The translations under genes were made by a program, and so were the position numbers. A stretch of 6,001 bases of DNA from DAOPXV01 sp035352535 (GTDB taxonomy: Bacteria; Muiribacteriota; UBA9980). The DNA lies in the NCBI GenBank assembly GCA_964545075.1, contig CAZJFS010000224.1, positions 1 to 6,001 on the forward strand. The letters are read 5' to 3'. Of the stretch, positions 1 through 6,001 are shown piece after piece. Position 1 is the first letter of the stretch; each line of letters opens with the position of its first letter. Below the pieces are notes generated by a model. It was not told where the DNA came from and searched no databases. It saw nothing but the letters and a program-made list of their open reading frames with translations.

Positions 1-2946
1 GATCAGCAGTATCGTACCGCAAAGCAACCCGATCTGGGGATATTTAGCGGTTTGAGGAATATACATATTTACCGTCTCGATCACGAAGATTATTGAAAGA
101 ACGGCTGAGACCATCAAAGCAAAGCGCCGGTCAAATTCGATCGCCCCGCCGAGAAAATACGGCAGCAGAGCTCCGGAAATCATAAGAAGCGCGCACAGGA
201 ATATGTATACGCCGGATGTCATATATGAGACGTTGAGAAAAATATCCTGGTCCGGCATCACGAATTTTTTATTGAGTAAATAAAAAGTATTGGTTTTGAC
301 CAGATTTACCGGAACTGAAAAAGCACCCTTTCTTGAAGCGGTTTCAGCGAGCTTTCGCGCGTCCGCGACGGAAGCCTTTTTATCGTTCCCGCCCGTATTC
401 GCATCCGGTTCAAGAGCGGTAGGATCCGCATAAAACACGGTTATATCGTCTTTAGTGCCGGTTTTACCGTCAGCCCCCTTCGAAAACACCACGCCCCTCT
501 GAATATCCAGTTCATAGCGGTTGCCCCAGGGGTCTTTCAAAGTGTCGAGATTCGTGAGATATTTCCCCTTCAGTTCTTTCATGAACGCATCGCGCACCAC
601 GCCCCCTTCGAGGCTGTTGTATTTTTGAGCGGCCTGCGCAAGAGTGTCGCAATCCTGTTTCGCCTTTGTCGACTTGGCGTCCTCGGTCATCGCGGCGAAC
701 TGCGGCGTGCAGACCGCGGCAAGGACCCACAAAAATATCAGCGCTACGCCAAGTTTAGCGAAATTAACCGCATTTATGATTGCCGCTCCGGCATAATACA
801 GGCAATCCCAAATATTTGCGAAGGCGGCAGCGGCTTTTTCGATGCCGAAGTATGACGCGTAAGCGAATGACGCTATAAAAATGATCATACCGATAAATAT
901 TAAAAAGTGCCAGAAATTATCGGAATATAAAACATTGGAAACCGCGATAACGATATTCACCGGAATTTGATAGAACACCATAAACGGCGTCGGTTGTTTC
1001 AATCCGGGGCTTCCGTTCATATCGAAGAAGACGAACCCGTCCGGAACGAAGATGCGCCATTCAAAAGACATCATGGGAAGATCGACCCGCGGCATTTTTA
1101 TTTTAAAGAGGCCTACGTAGCTTGAAAGCTTATCTATATCGGATGACGTTTTTATCCTGACGGGAAAATCGCCGACGTTCTCGTTTTTTATCTCCGATCT
1201 TATAATAGGTATCCTGAAGTTCGACGAAGAATCGACCGAAGTTTTAACGGGCCTCAAATTAACGTTGGATTCGAGGATCTCGCAGGTTCCGGCGGGGATC
1301 ATCTTCAGAAACGGCATGCCGTTGTTCTTCATGTCGATCGAGATCTTTGAAACGGCCGTTCCGTCGGGAGTAACGACTGTATTAATGGATGACGCGGTTA
1401 TGAGCGTGGATAAGGCTTCGGCGTCGGAGTATCTGGTCAGCGCCATGTCGGCTTTATAAGGATGCCTGAAATATTTGAAAGCGTAAAGCACCGGTGAAAC
1501 GGTCGAATACCTCATATCTTCGGGCATTTCATAAGCGTCGACGCGTTCGAGATTTAACGGTTCTTTGGATATCTCGATCTTGACATTTGAAAACGCGCAT
1601 ACCGCGATATAGCCGCGCTCGCTTTCAGCGTCCTGGATCTGAAGTTCGGGAAGTCCGGCTTCTCTGGCGCTGTCCTGAATTTTCGTGACCGTCTTTAAAG
1701 TAATTGAAAAATCCTTTTCGGCAGCGGTTTTCAGTAATATCTCTACGGATGAGCCGCTTTTCAGTTCTCTTACGAGCATCCTGTCGAAATTATTCGACAA
1801 AACCTCATCGATATCCATACCGGGGGCAAGCCCCAATGAAAATCTGGCTACCCCGCCTTTTATGACCTTGAAATTTAATTCATGTTTTCCCAGGATCGTT
1901 TCGTCGCCGAAGGAAAATATCGTTTTTACCGAGCATTTAAATGACGCCCTGGTTTCATTTTTTTTAACGGACAAAGGGTCGGGATGCTTCAGAATCCCCG
2001 AAACGCCGCCAATGACCGCCGCTTCTTCCGTCCCGCCCGTTTTAACTTCCGCTTTCGCAGCGTTTTCGGCCCGTTTCATTTCCTCGTCCGTTATCGTGAA
2101 ATAAGATATCAAAAGCGAGTCCGAAACGCCGAAATGCCCTTCCATGGCCCGGTTGCCGCTCCCGGGATGCGTGAACAACCGAAGCCCGACGCAAGGCTCC
2201 ATTTTGACGGAGGCGTATCTTTCGTCATGCAGAAAAACGACCGAGTTTTCAGGCGAATTAGCGGTATTTATCCTGAAAAAATTCGTCGCGTCGATCTTTT
2301 CCGGCGCCAGCATGAATTTGACGCAAAGCCTGTGATCGCCTTTGCCTTTTAAGATCAGCGAGTAATCGTTGCCGGCCATTTGATGACCGGATGTGTTTTT
2401 ATACTCGGTAAAATTTATGGGTTCGACCATCATTACCGGCGCGGTGTCGTCCAGCCGCGCGTCGGTAATCGCGATACGGCCCCCAAGAACGGGTATAGTG
2501 AGAAAGTTTTTGTCGTTTAATACCGAAATATCCATATTCAGGTCGCAGAAAATATTTTCGCCTTTTTTCGCGAACCGGTATGAAGCCCTCGAGATCACGC
2601 AATCTGCCGGAAGGGCTTTTTTACGGTTTTTCAACTGCCTTTTTAATTTTTCAACCTCGCACTTTTCGCTTATCAGCCTGTTGTTTTTTTCAGCGAGTTT
2701 CAAAAATTGTGAATAATCGATCTCGACGAGCCTTGAATTTTCGGCTTCCATATTTTCTATCAGCTGGCCGGCGTTCGCCGCCGGAACGGCAATTTTAAAA
2801 TCGCTTACGGGCCGAACTTCGTTAGTCGAAATAGATATTTCTTCCGCTGGTTCCGCGGCGGCGTTAGTTAAAACAGGCAAAAAACTGAATAAGCAGGCAA
2901 AAAGCGGCAGTAAAAAACTTATAGCCCGGAAATTTCTGATTTTCAT
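1..2946 (-). CDS. Large membrane protein with beta-rich ectodomain and embedded GspG/pseudopilin-like module (3' end cut by window)
   Basis: This frame is open for 982 codons without a stop and continues past the left edge. The start is fixed by an in-frame TAA 12 bases upstream (2959-2961) and a GGAGG site 6 bases before the ATG; the next Met is residue 66. Residues 1-31 look like a signal peptide (basic KIRNFR, hydrophobic 8-27, then TNAAA). Residues about 62-110 are charged and coiled-coil-like. Residues about 115-660 alternate beta-type stretches with a charged linker near 288-315, and include TTVVTPDGTAVSK (523-535) and SFEWRIFVPDGFVFFD (627-642). I see hydrophobic helices at 678-700, 729-747, 913-932, 942-960 and from 969 onward. 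Residues 727-840 resemble a type II secretion major pseudopilin. The ectodomain pattern resembles large uncharacterised proteins of Planctomycetes/PVC-type bacteria, from memory. With the signal peptide, the ectodomain and pilin-like domain would face outside and FDRRF (938-942) inside. The function is unknown; an envelope role is inferred. Confidence 0.9.
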   Translation of the reverse strand, partial: MKIRNFRAISFLLPLFACLFSFLPVLTNAAAEPAEEISISTNEVRPVSDFKIAVPAANAGQLIENMEAENSRLVEIDYSQFLKLAEKNNRLISEKCEVEKLKRQLKNRKKALPADCVISRASYRFAKKGENIFCDLNMDISVLNDKNFLTIPVLGGRIAITDARLDDTAPVMMVEPINFTEYKNTSGHQMAGNDYSLILKGKGDHRLCVKFMLAPEKIDATNFFRINTANSPENSVVFLHDERYASVKMEPCVGLRLFTHPGSGNRAMEGHFGVSDSLLISYFTITDEEMKRAENAAKAEVKTGGTEEAAVIGGVSGILKHPDPLSVKKNETRASFKCSVKTIFSFGDETILGKHELNFKVIKGGVARFSLGLAPGMDIDEVLSNNFDRMLVRELKSGSSVEILLKTAAEKDFSITLKTVTKIQDSAREAGLPELQIQDAESERGYIAVCAFSNVKIEISKEPLNLERVDAYEMPEDMRYSTVSPVLYAFKYFRHPYKADMALTRYSDAEALSTLITASSINTVVTPDGTAVSKISIDMKNNGMPFLKMIPAGTCEILESNVNLRPVKTSVDSSSNFRIPIIRSEIKNENVGDFPVRIKTSSDIDKLSSYVGLFKIKMPRVDLPMMSFEWRIFVPDGFVFFDMNGSPGLKQPTPFMVFYQIPVNIVIAVSNVLYSDNFWHFLIFIGMIIFIASFAYASYFGIEKAAAAFANIWDCLYYAGAAIINAVNFAKLGVALIFLWVLAAVCTPQFAAMTEDAKSTKAKQDCDTLAQAAQKYNSLEGGVVRDAFMKELKGKYLTNLDTLKDPWGNRYELDIQRGVVFSKGADGKTGTKDDITVFYADPTALEPDANTGGNDKKASVADARKLAETASRKGAFSVPVNLVKTNTFYLLNKKFVMPDQDIFLNVSYMTSGVYIFLCALLMISGALLPYFLGGAIEFDRRFALMVSAVLSIIFVIETVNMYIPQTAKYPQIGLLCGTILLI
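427..768 (-). other. GspG/pseudopilin-like module inside the large membrane protein (residues 727-840)
   Basis: The segment starts with a hydrophobic helix (729-747) followed by TPQFAAMTEDAKSTKAKQD (747-765) and an amphipathic stretch ending AQKYNSLEGG. This is the usual pattern of class II pseudopilins (IPxF, then a long AK-rich helix with a Y near its end). After about 40 residues comes LKDPWGNRYEL (803-813) and then SKGADGKTGTKDDITV (822-837). That matches the GspG C-terminal signature DPWGNPY ... GxDGxxGTxDDI, whose Asp-rich loop binds calcium in known GspG proteins. Aligning P748 with pilin Pro22 puts V727 at mature position 1 and K731 at position 5. The canonical Gly-Phe cleavage site and Glu5 are therefore both absent, so processing by prepilin peptidase is unlikely. 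The motif match is clear; what the module does here is unknown. Confidence 0.75.
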
Positions 2947-2952
2947 ATAGCG

Positions 2953-2957
2953 CCTCC
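2953..2957 (-). promoter_or_regulatory. Ribosome binding site GGAGG of the large membrane protein
   Basis: On the minus strand GGAGG is followed by CGCTAT and the ATG at 2946-2944, a 6-base spacing. Together with the in-frame TAA at 2959-2961 it decides the start of the gene. Confidence 0.85.
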
Positions 2958-3073
2958 ATTATTTTCAACGATTTATTTATCCTCAATTCCGGAAACCAAA
3001 TCACGATTTTTATATGTGCATATCCCGTTCCAAGTTTCAAAGGCTTTAAAAGCGGCAATAAAATATGATTTTT

Positions 3074-3120
3074 ATGCAATTTAAAAGAACCTTGCGATTT
3101 ATATAAATCGCAAATTGCAT
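3074..3120. repeat. Outer inverted repeat enclosing the palindrome
   Basis: ATGCAATTT (3074-3082) is the exact reverse complement of AAATTGCAT (3112-3120). The outer arms enclose the 22-bp palindrome and share its last two bases (3112-3113), so both stems could stack as one hairpin with an 11-base bulge on one side (3083-3093). Two exact inverted repeats in 47 bp suggest a real structured or protein-binding element, though AT-rich composition raises the chance background. Confidence 0.55.
3092..3113. repeat. Perfect 22-bp palindrome TTGCGATTTATATAAATCGCAA
   Basis: The two 11-base halves are exact reverse complements. As DNA it could be the operator of a dimeric regulator. As RNA it would form a 9-bp stem with an ATAT loop. 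On the minus strand it is followed by GGTTCTTTT, which is only a poor U-tract, so a terminator for the vanished trkH gene is possible but weak. It lies 146-167 bases upstream of the ATG of the membrane protein. Confidence 0.7.
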
Positions 3121-3182
3121 CATTTTTACTGCAAATTAAAACATTTTTTATAAGAAATAAAAGCGATCGTCGAAGAGCGGTT

Positions 3183-3503
3183 TTACTTCAGCCGGAAATA
3201 AGGAGTGCAAAGCGCGAAAGCTATACACACTTCAAGTCTGCCGATCGTAATCACGAAAGATAAGAGCCATTTGATATAATCCAGAAGAAACGAGAAATTC
3301 TAACACGGGCGCACATTGTCAAGGGACGCGGGCGTTGAACCAAGCGATGTCAAAATACCGCGGACGCCGTATGCGCCTGTGAAAACAATGAATAGCGATA
3401 TCATTAGTATAAAGAAAAAAGAATTCGGCGGTAAAAGCAGCCCGAGTAATTAAGTTATAAAATCAAGTGAAGATGGAAGTTTGCCGGCAATGACATAGAT
3501 ATT
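3183..3503 (-). pseudogene. trkH: Decayed C-terminal fragment of a TrkH-type potassium transporter subunit
   Basis: Read on the minus strand in one frame, this stretch ends with NFSFLLDYIKWLLSF, then VITIGRLEV and CTPYF before a TAA at 3183-3185. TrkH proteins end with the same pattern: NF-x-F-L-x-D-Y-x-KWLLSF, then GRLEIFTxLVLFTPxFW. Further upstream, LTSLG ... SLDNV (about 3315-3353) lines up with the TrkH segment xTLxNxGPGL, with the GPG filter residues lost. IAGKLPSSLDFIT (3453-3491) lines up with the NGKPVPxxVV segment before the last helix pair. The spacing from that GK to GRLE, about 85 codons, is close to what I recall for E. coli TrkH (about 83). Two in-frame stops (TAA 3450-3452, TAG 3300-3302) and the absence of the first roughly three quarters of the gene show it is dead. 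TrkH is the membrane channel subunit of Trk potassium uptake. The last 38 codons are sure; the upstream half is weaker. Confidence 0.82.
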
Positions 3504-3514
3504 TTAATATCCGC

Positions 3515-6001
3515 TCACGCCTCGAATTCTATAACATATCCCGTTCCGTTTTGCCTTTCAATGGTTAACGAACCGTTCAACTGCTTTGCCAGCATTTCCA
3601 CGAGCAGCAGGCCGAAGCCAGAAGAATTTTCATATAAAACGGATTCGGGTATTCCCGGACCGTTATCTTTAAGCTTTATCGATACCAAGCTTCCTTTTTT
3701 TGAAGCCTTTACAGTTATAAGCCCGCCGCTACGCCCTATAAATGCATATTTTACGGCATTAGAAATAAATTCGTTAATGATTATTCCAAGTGGAGAGAGA
3801 ATGCTTGCGTTAAGAACGATATCGTCCACCTGCGTCTGGATCTCCAATGACGCGCTTTTAGAAAATATGCCCGCGATCTCATCGACGAGAGCGGGAATAT
3901 ATTCTTTGAGAGATATCGTGCGATTATCTTGCGAACAGTATAATTTATCATATAACACCATCATGCTTTTTACGCGGCCCGCCGCATCCTGCAAAATGTT
4001 TTTTGCCGATGAATTTTCCGGCGCCTGCGCTTGAATCGTAAGCAGGCCGAATATGGTGTTCATATTGTTTTTAATGCGGTGATGAACTTCTTTAAGAATG
4101 AGTTCTTTTTCATTGAGTAAGTTCCGTATCTTTTCTTCCGATTGTATGCGTTCCGTAATGTCCCTGGTGACGCCGATCAAGGATATGCAGCCGCCATCCT
4201 GATCGAGAACCGGCGCGACATTCGCGCAATGCCAGTGCCAGGAGCCGTCTGCATGGCGAACTCGATATTGAGGCCCGCGCATGATATTTTTGGATTTTAT
4301 TATATCGTGGAGATAGTCAACGCAGATGTGAATATCGTCAGGGTGGACCAATGGCCGGAACTGCTTACCTACAAGCGACTCGGGAGCATAGCCAGTCACC
4401 CTCTTCCAGGACGGAGAAGCATAAGTTATGAGGCCCTCCGCGTTCATGCTCCAGATCAGGTCGGAAGAATAGTCGACCAGCAGGCGGTATTTCGATTCGC
4501 TCTCCTGCCGCGCCAGTTCTGCTTTTTTAGAATCCGAAATATCTCTTGAAATTCCAATGATGCGAAAAACCTCGCCATCTTTATTAAAAACCGGCACAAG
4601 GTTAGTTGAGTAACAAGGCTTTTCGTCAAGCAATTCCGCGAGCTCTTCAAAGCAGTATGTTTTACGGCTTTCCACGCAATATTTATATTTTTCGGAAAGA
4701 ATACCCGCTATATTTTCTGGAAATACTTCATCGATGAACTTGCCTTCAATATCTTTTCTATTATGTCCACCGCATTTTTCCAGGGCGCCGTTGAGCGTCT
4801 TTATTTTAAACCTGTACCCCGGAAATACATCGACGACGAAAATATTATCAAGCGAGTTCTCAAATACTTCTTTGAACTTCTCTTCGCTTTCTTTTAAAGC
4901 GTCTTCCATCCGCTTTCGGTCAGTAATATCCCTGGAGTGCGTCAGAACCGATATAACGTTCCCCTGCGAATCCTTCACGGGATTGAGCGTCGCGAGAAAA
5001 TGCAATGTCTTGTCGGGCAAAGGCACGTCTACTTCTACCGATCCCGGTTCGCCTGTTTGAAAGATCCTGGTAATCGCCTCATAACGAATGTCCGCCTGCT
5101 CTTTCGAATAAGCGTCCCAGAAAGACTTTCCAATAAAATATTCAGGCGTTTGGTTGAACGTAGAAGCGAAGACATTATTGACATATTGATATTTACCGTC
5201 CTTATCGTTGGAGAATATAACGTCGTTTGAACATTCAATCAGCGTCCTGTACTTATTTTCGCTCTCCCGCAAAGCTTCCTCTATGCGCTTGCGTTCGGTG
5301 ACATCCATGCACGTGCCCTCGAAAAAGCTTGGATTTCCTTCATTATCGCGAATAATGCAAGCGTTGATCGAGATCCAGAACAACGAACCGTCTTTGCGTA
5401 TCTGCCGGGCCTCGAAATTTTTTACCATTCCTTCCGACTTGCTCATAAGCGCTATAAGCCTATTGCGTTCTTCCGGATGGACGTAAAGCTGTTCGCCTAT
5501 ATTAATCACGGCATTTATCATTTCTTCCGGCGAATCGTATCCGTACATACCGGCGAAGGACGGATTGATGGTCCGATACCGGCCTTCCGGCGTCGTTTGA
5601 AAAATGCCTTCGACTGAATTATTGAAAATGGTCCGGTATTTTTCCTCGCTTTCCCGAAGAGCCCTGGTCTTTTCCTTCTCTTTGACATTCGCTTCGAACA
5701 GTCTGAAAGCCATCTTGACGGATGCAATGAGAACCGTTTCACCGGAATTTTTGACGATGTAACCATAAGACGTTATTTTTTCGGTTTTTTCGACGACTTT
5801 CGGATCGGTATGCGACGAGAGAAAAACCAGCGGCAGTTCATGTTTTTTTAGGATGATCGCCGCCGCCTTGGTACCATCGATGCCCGGGCCAAGATTAATA
5901 TCCATGAGTACAAGATCTATATCAGAAATAGATTCTACGAGTTCCACGGCCTTTTCGCCGGTATCGGCCGTTATCACATTATACCCGTATTCTTCGAGCA
6001 A
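3515..6001 (-). CDS. Hybrid sensor histidine kinase: receiver, four PAS domains, HisKA_2, HATPase (5' end cut by window)
   Basis: The frame is open from the right edge to TGA at 3515-3517, 828 residues in view. It begins inside a receiver domain (residues 1-102) with phospho-acceptor D34 in VLMDINLG, S62/S63 and K84; the first strand and its acidic residues lie outside. The TTG at the edge is not a convincing start. A charged helix leads into four PAS domains, roughly 119-237, 247-363, 374-490 and 502-618. Most end in a DxTER/DITDRK-type motif and the next starts with ESExKYR. The kinase core follows: EVHHRIKNNMNTI (638-650, likely phosphorylated H641), N-box NEFISNAVKYAF (743-754), G1 DNGPGIP (779-785) and G2 SSGFGLLLVEML (793-804). 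All catalytic residues are present. No membrane segment is visible, so it is probably cytosolic and senses internal or relayed signals. No partner regulator is seen; the output could be phosphotransfer to a separate protein. Confidence 0.95.
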   Translation of the reverse strand: MLEEYGYNVITADTGEKAVELVESISDIDLVLMDINLGPGIDGTKAAAIILKKHELPLVFLSSHTDPKVVEKTEKITSYGYIVKNSGETVLIASVKMAFRLFEANVKEKEKTRALRESEEKYRTIFNNSVEGIFQTTPEGRYRTINPSFAGMYGYDSPEEMINAVINIGEQLYVHPEERNRLIALMSKSEGMVKNFEARQIRKDGSLFWISINACIIRDNEGNPSFFEGTCMDVTERKRIEEALRESENKYRTLIECSNDVIFSNDKDGKYQYVNNVFASTFNQTPEYFIGKSFWDAYSKEQADIRYEAITRIFQTGEPGSVEVDVPLPDKTLHFLATLNPVKDSQGNVISVLTHSRDITDRKRMEDALKESEEKFKEVFENSLDNIFVVDVFPGYRFKIKTLNGALEKCGGHNRKDIEGKFIDEVFPENIAGILSEKYKYCVESRKTYCFEELAELLDEKPCYSTNLVPVFNKDGEVFRIIGISRDISDSKKAELARQESESKYRLLVDYSSDLIWSMNAEGLITYASPSWKRVTGYAPESLVGKQFRPLVHPDDIHICVDYLHDIIKSKNIMRGPQYRVRHADGSWHWHCANVAPVLDQDGGCISLIGVTRDITERIQSEEKIRNLLNEKELILKEVHHRIKNNMNTIFGLLTIQAQAPENSSAKNILQDAAGRVKSMMVLYDKLYCSQDNRTISLKEYIPALVDEIAGIFSKSASLEIQTQVDDIVLNASILSPLGIIINEFISNAVKYAFIGRSGGLITVKASKKGSLVSIKLKDNGPGIPESVLYENSSGFGLLLVEMLAKQLNGSLTIERQNGTGYVIEFEA

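Larger units (their letters stand above)
2958..3182 (-). other. AT-rich leader region upstream of the large membrane protein gene
   Basis: No gene is supported in this stretch. It holds the nested inverted repeat at 3074-3120 and several TGCAA/TTGCA words (for example 3075-3079, 3115-3119 and 3130-3134). It presumably contains the promoter of the large membrane protein gene, but no hexamer pair is convincing. The best on the minus strand is TTGAAA (3035-3040) with TATAAA (3009-3014), 20 bases apart, which is too wide for a normal sigma-70 promoter. A 71-codon frame crosses the region on this strand, but it overlaps the real gene start in another frame, resembles nothing and is not called. Confidence 0.5.

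Noticed and set aside
1685..2104. Long plus-strand open frame opposite the large membrane protein
   Set aside because: It is antisense to a well-supported gene, has no ribosome binding site I can defend and its translation has no recognisable features. The same holds for plus-strand frames at 3561-4034 and 4142-4549, opposite the kinase.
2893..2946. Lipoprotein signal (LFAC at residues 15-18)
   Set aside because: Phe at the -2 position breaks the lipobox, and the hydrophobic core continues past the Cys to an ordinary TNAAA cleavage region.
2864..3079. 71-codon minus-strand frame over the start of the membrane protein gene
   Set aside because: It overlaps the GGAGG site and signal-peptide codons of the real gene in another frame and resembles nothing known.
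3275..3280. TATAAT on the plus strand as a -10 box
   Set aside because: There is no -35 hexamer at a suitable distance and no plus-strand gene downstream; it is part of the trkH remnant codons.
3297..3322. TTGACA (3317-3322) and TAGAAT (3297-3302) on the minus strand as a sigma-70 promoter
   Set aside because: The spacer is only 14 bases and both hexamers fall inside the trkH remnant, where codons explain the sequence.
3498..3511. GATATT-TT-AATATC just after the kinase stop as a terminator
   Set aside because: The stem is a 6-bp, nearly all-AT one with a 2-base loop and no following U-run; too weak to call.

Overview
The window comes from a bacterium with moderate GC content, roughly mid-40s percent by eye. 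All coding is on the minus strand, so transcription runs from high to low coordinates. It holds two large genes, both cut by the window edges. Between them, 568 bp contain the wreck of a third gene plus a structured AT-rich leader. The lineage is not settled by the sequence. The kinase, with its KNNMNTI motif after the phospho-histidine and its YGYIVKNSGE stretch in the receiver, reminds me of spirochaete sensor kinases. The other large protein reminds me of big secreted or membrane proteins from Planctomycetes/PVC-type and related candidate phyla. Both comparisons are from memory.

Right part (3515-6001): the C-terminal 829 codons of a soluble multi-domain signalling protein, ordered receiver, four PAS domains, HisKA_2 histidine kinase, HATPase. 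Only the first strand or so of the receiver lies outside the window. Middle (3183-3503): eleven bases past the kinase stop, the same strand carries a decayed C-terminal piece of a TrkH-type potassium transporter subunit. It is collinear with the family over about 106 codons but broken by two in-frame stops and lacks everything upstream. Then (2947-3182) comes an AT-rich leader with a perfect 22-bp palindrome inside a longer nested inverted repeat, and a strong ribosome binding site.

Left part (1-2946): 982 codons of a signal-peptide-bearing membrane protein that runs off the left edge. It has a coiled coil, a large beta-rich ectodomain, a transmembrane helix, then an embedded GspG/pseudopilin-like module (pilin-like helix plus the DPWGN / GADGKTGTKDDI C-terminal signature), followed by further transmembrane helices. 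A pseudopilin module inside a polytopic membrane protein, without the prepilin cleavage site or Glu5, is the most unusual thing here.

Nothing in the sequence shows that the kinase and the membrane protein work together. They share strand but are separated by debris and a probable independent leader.
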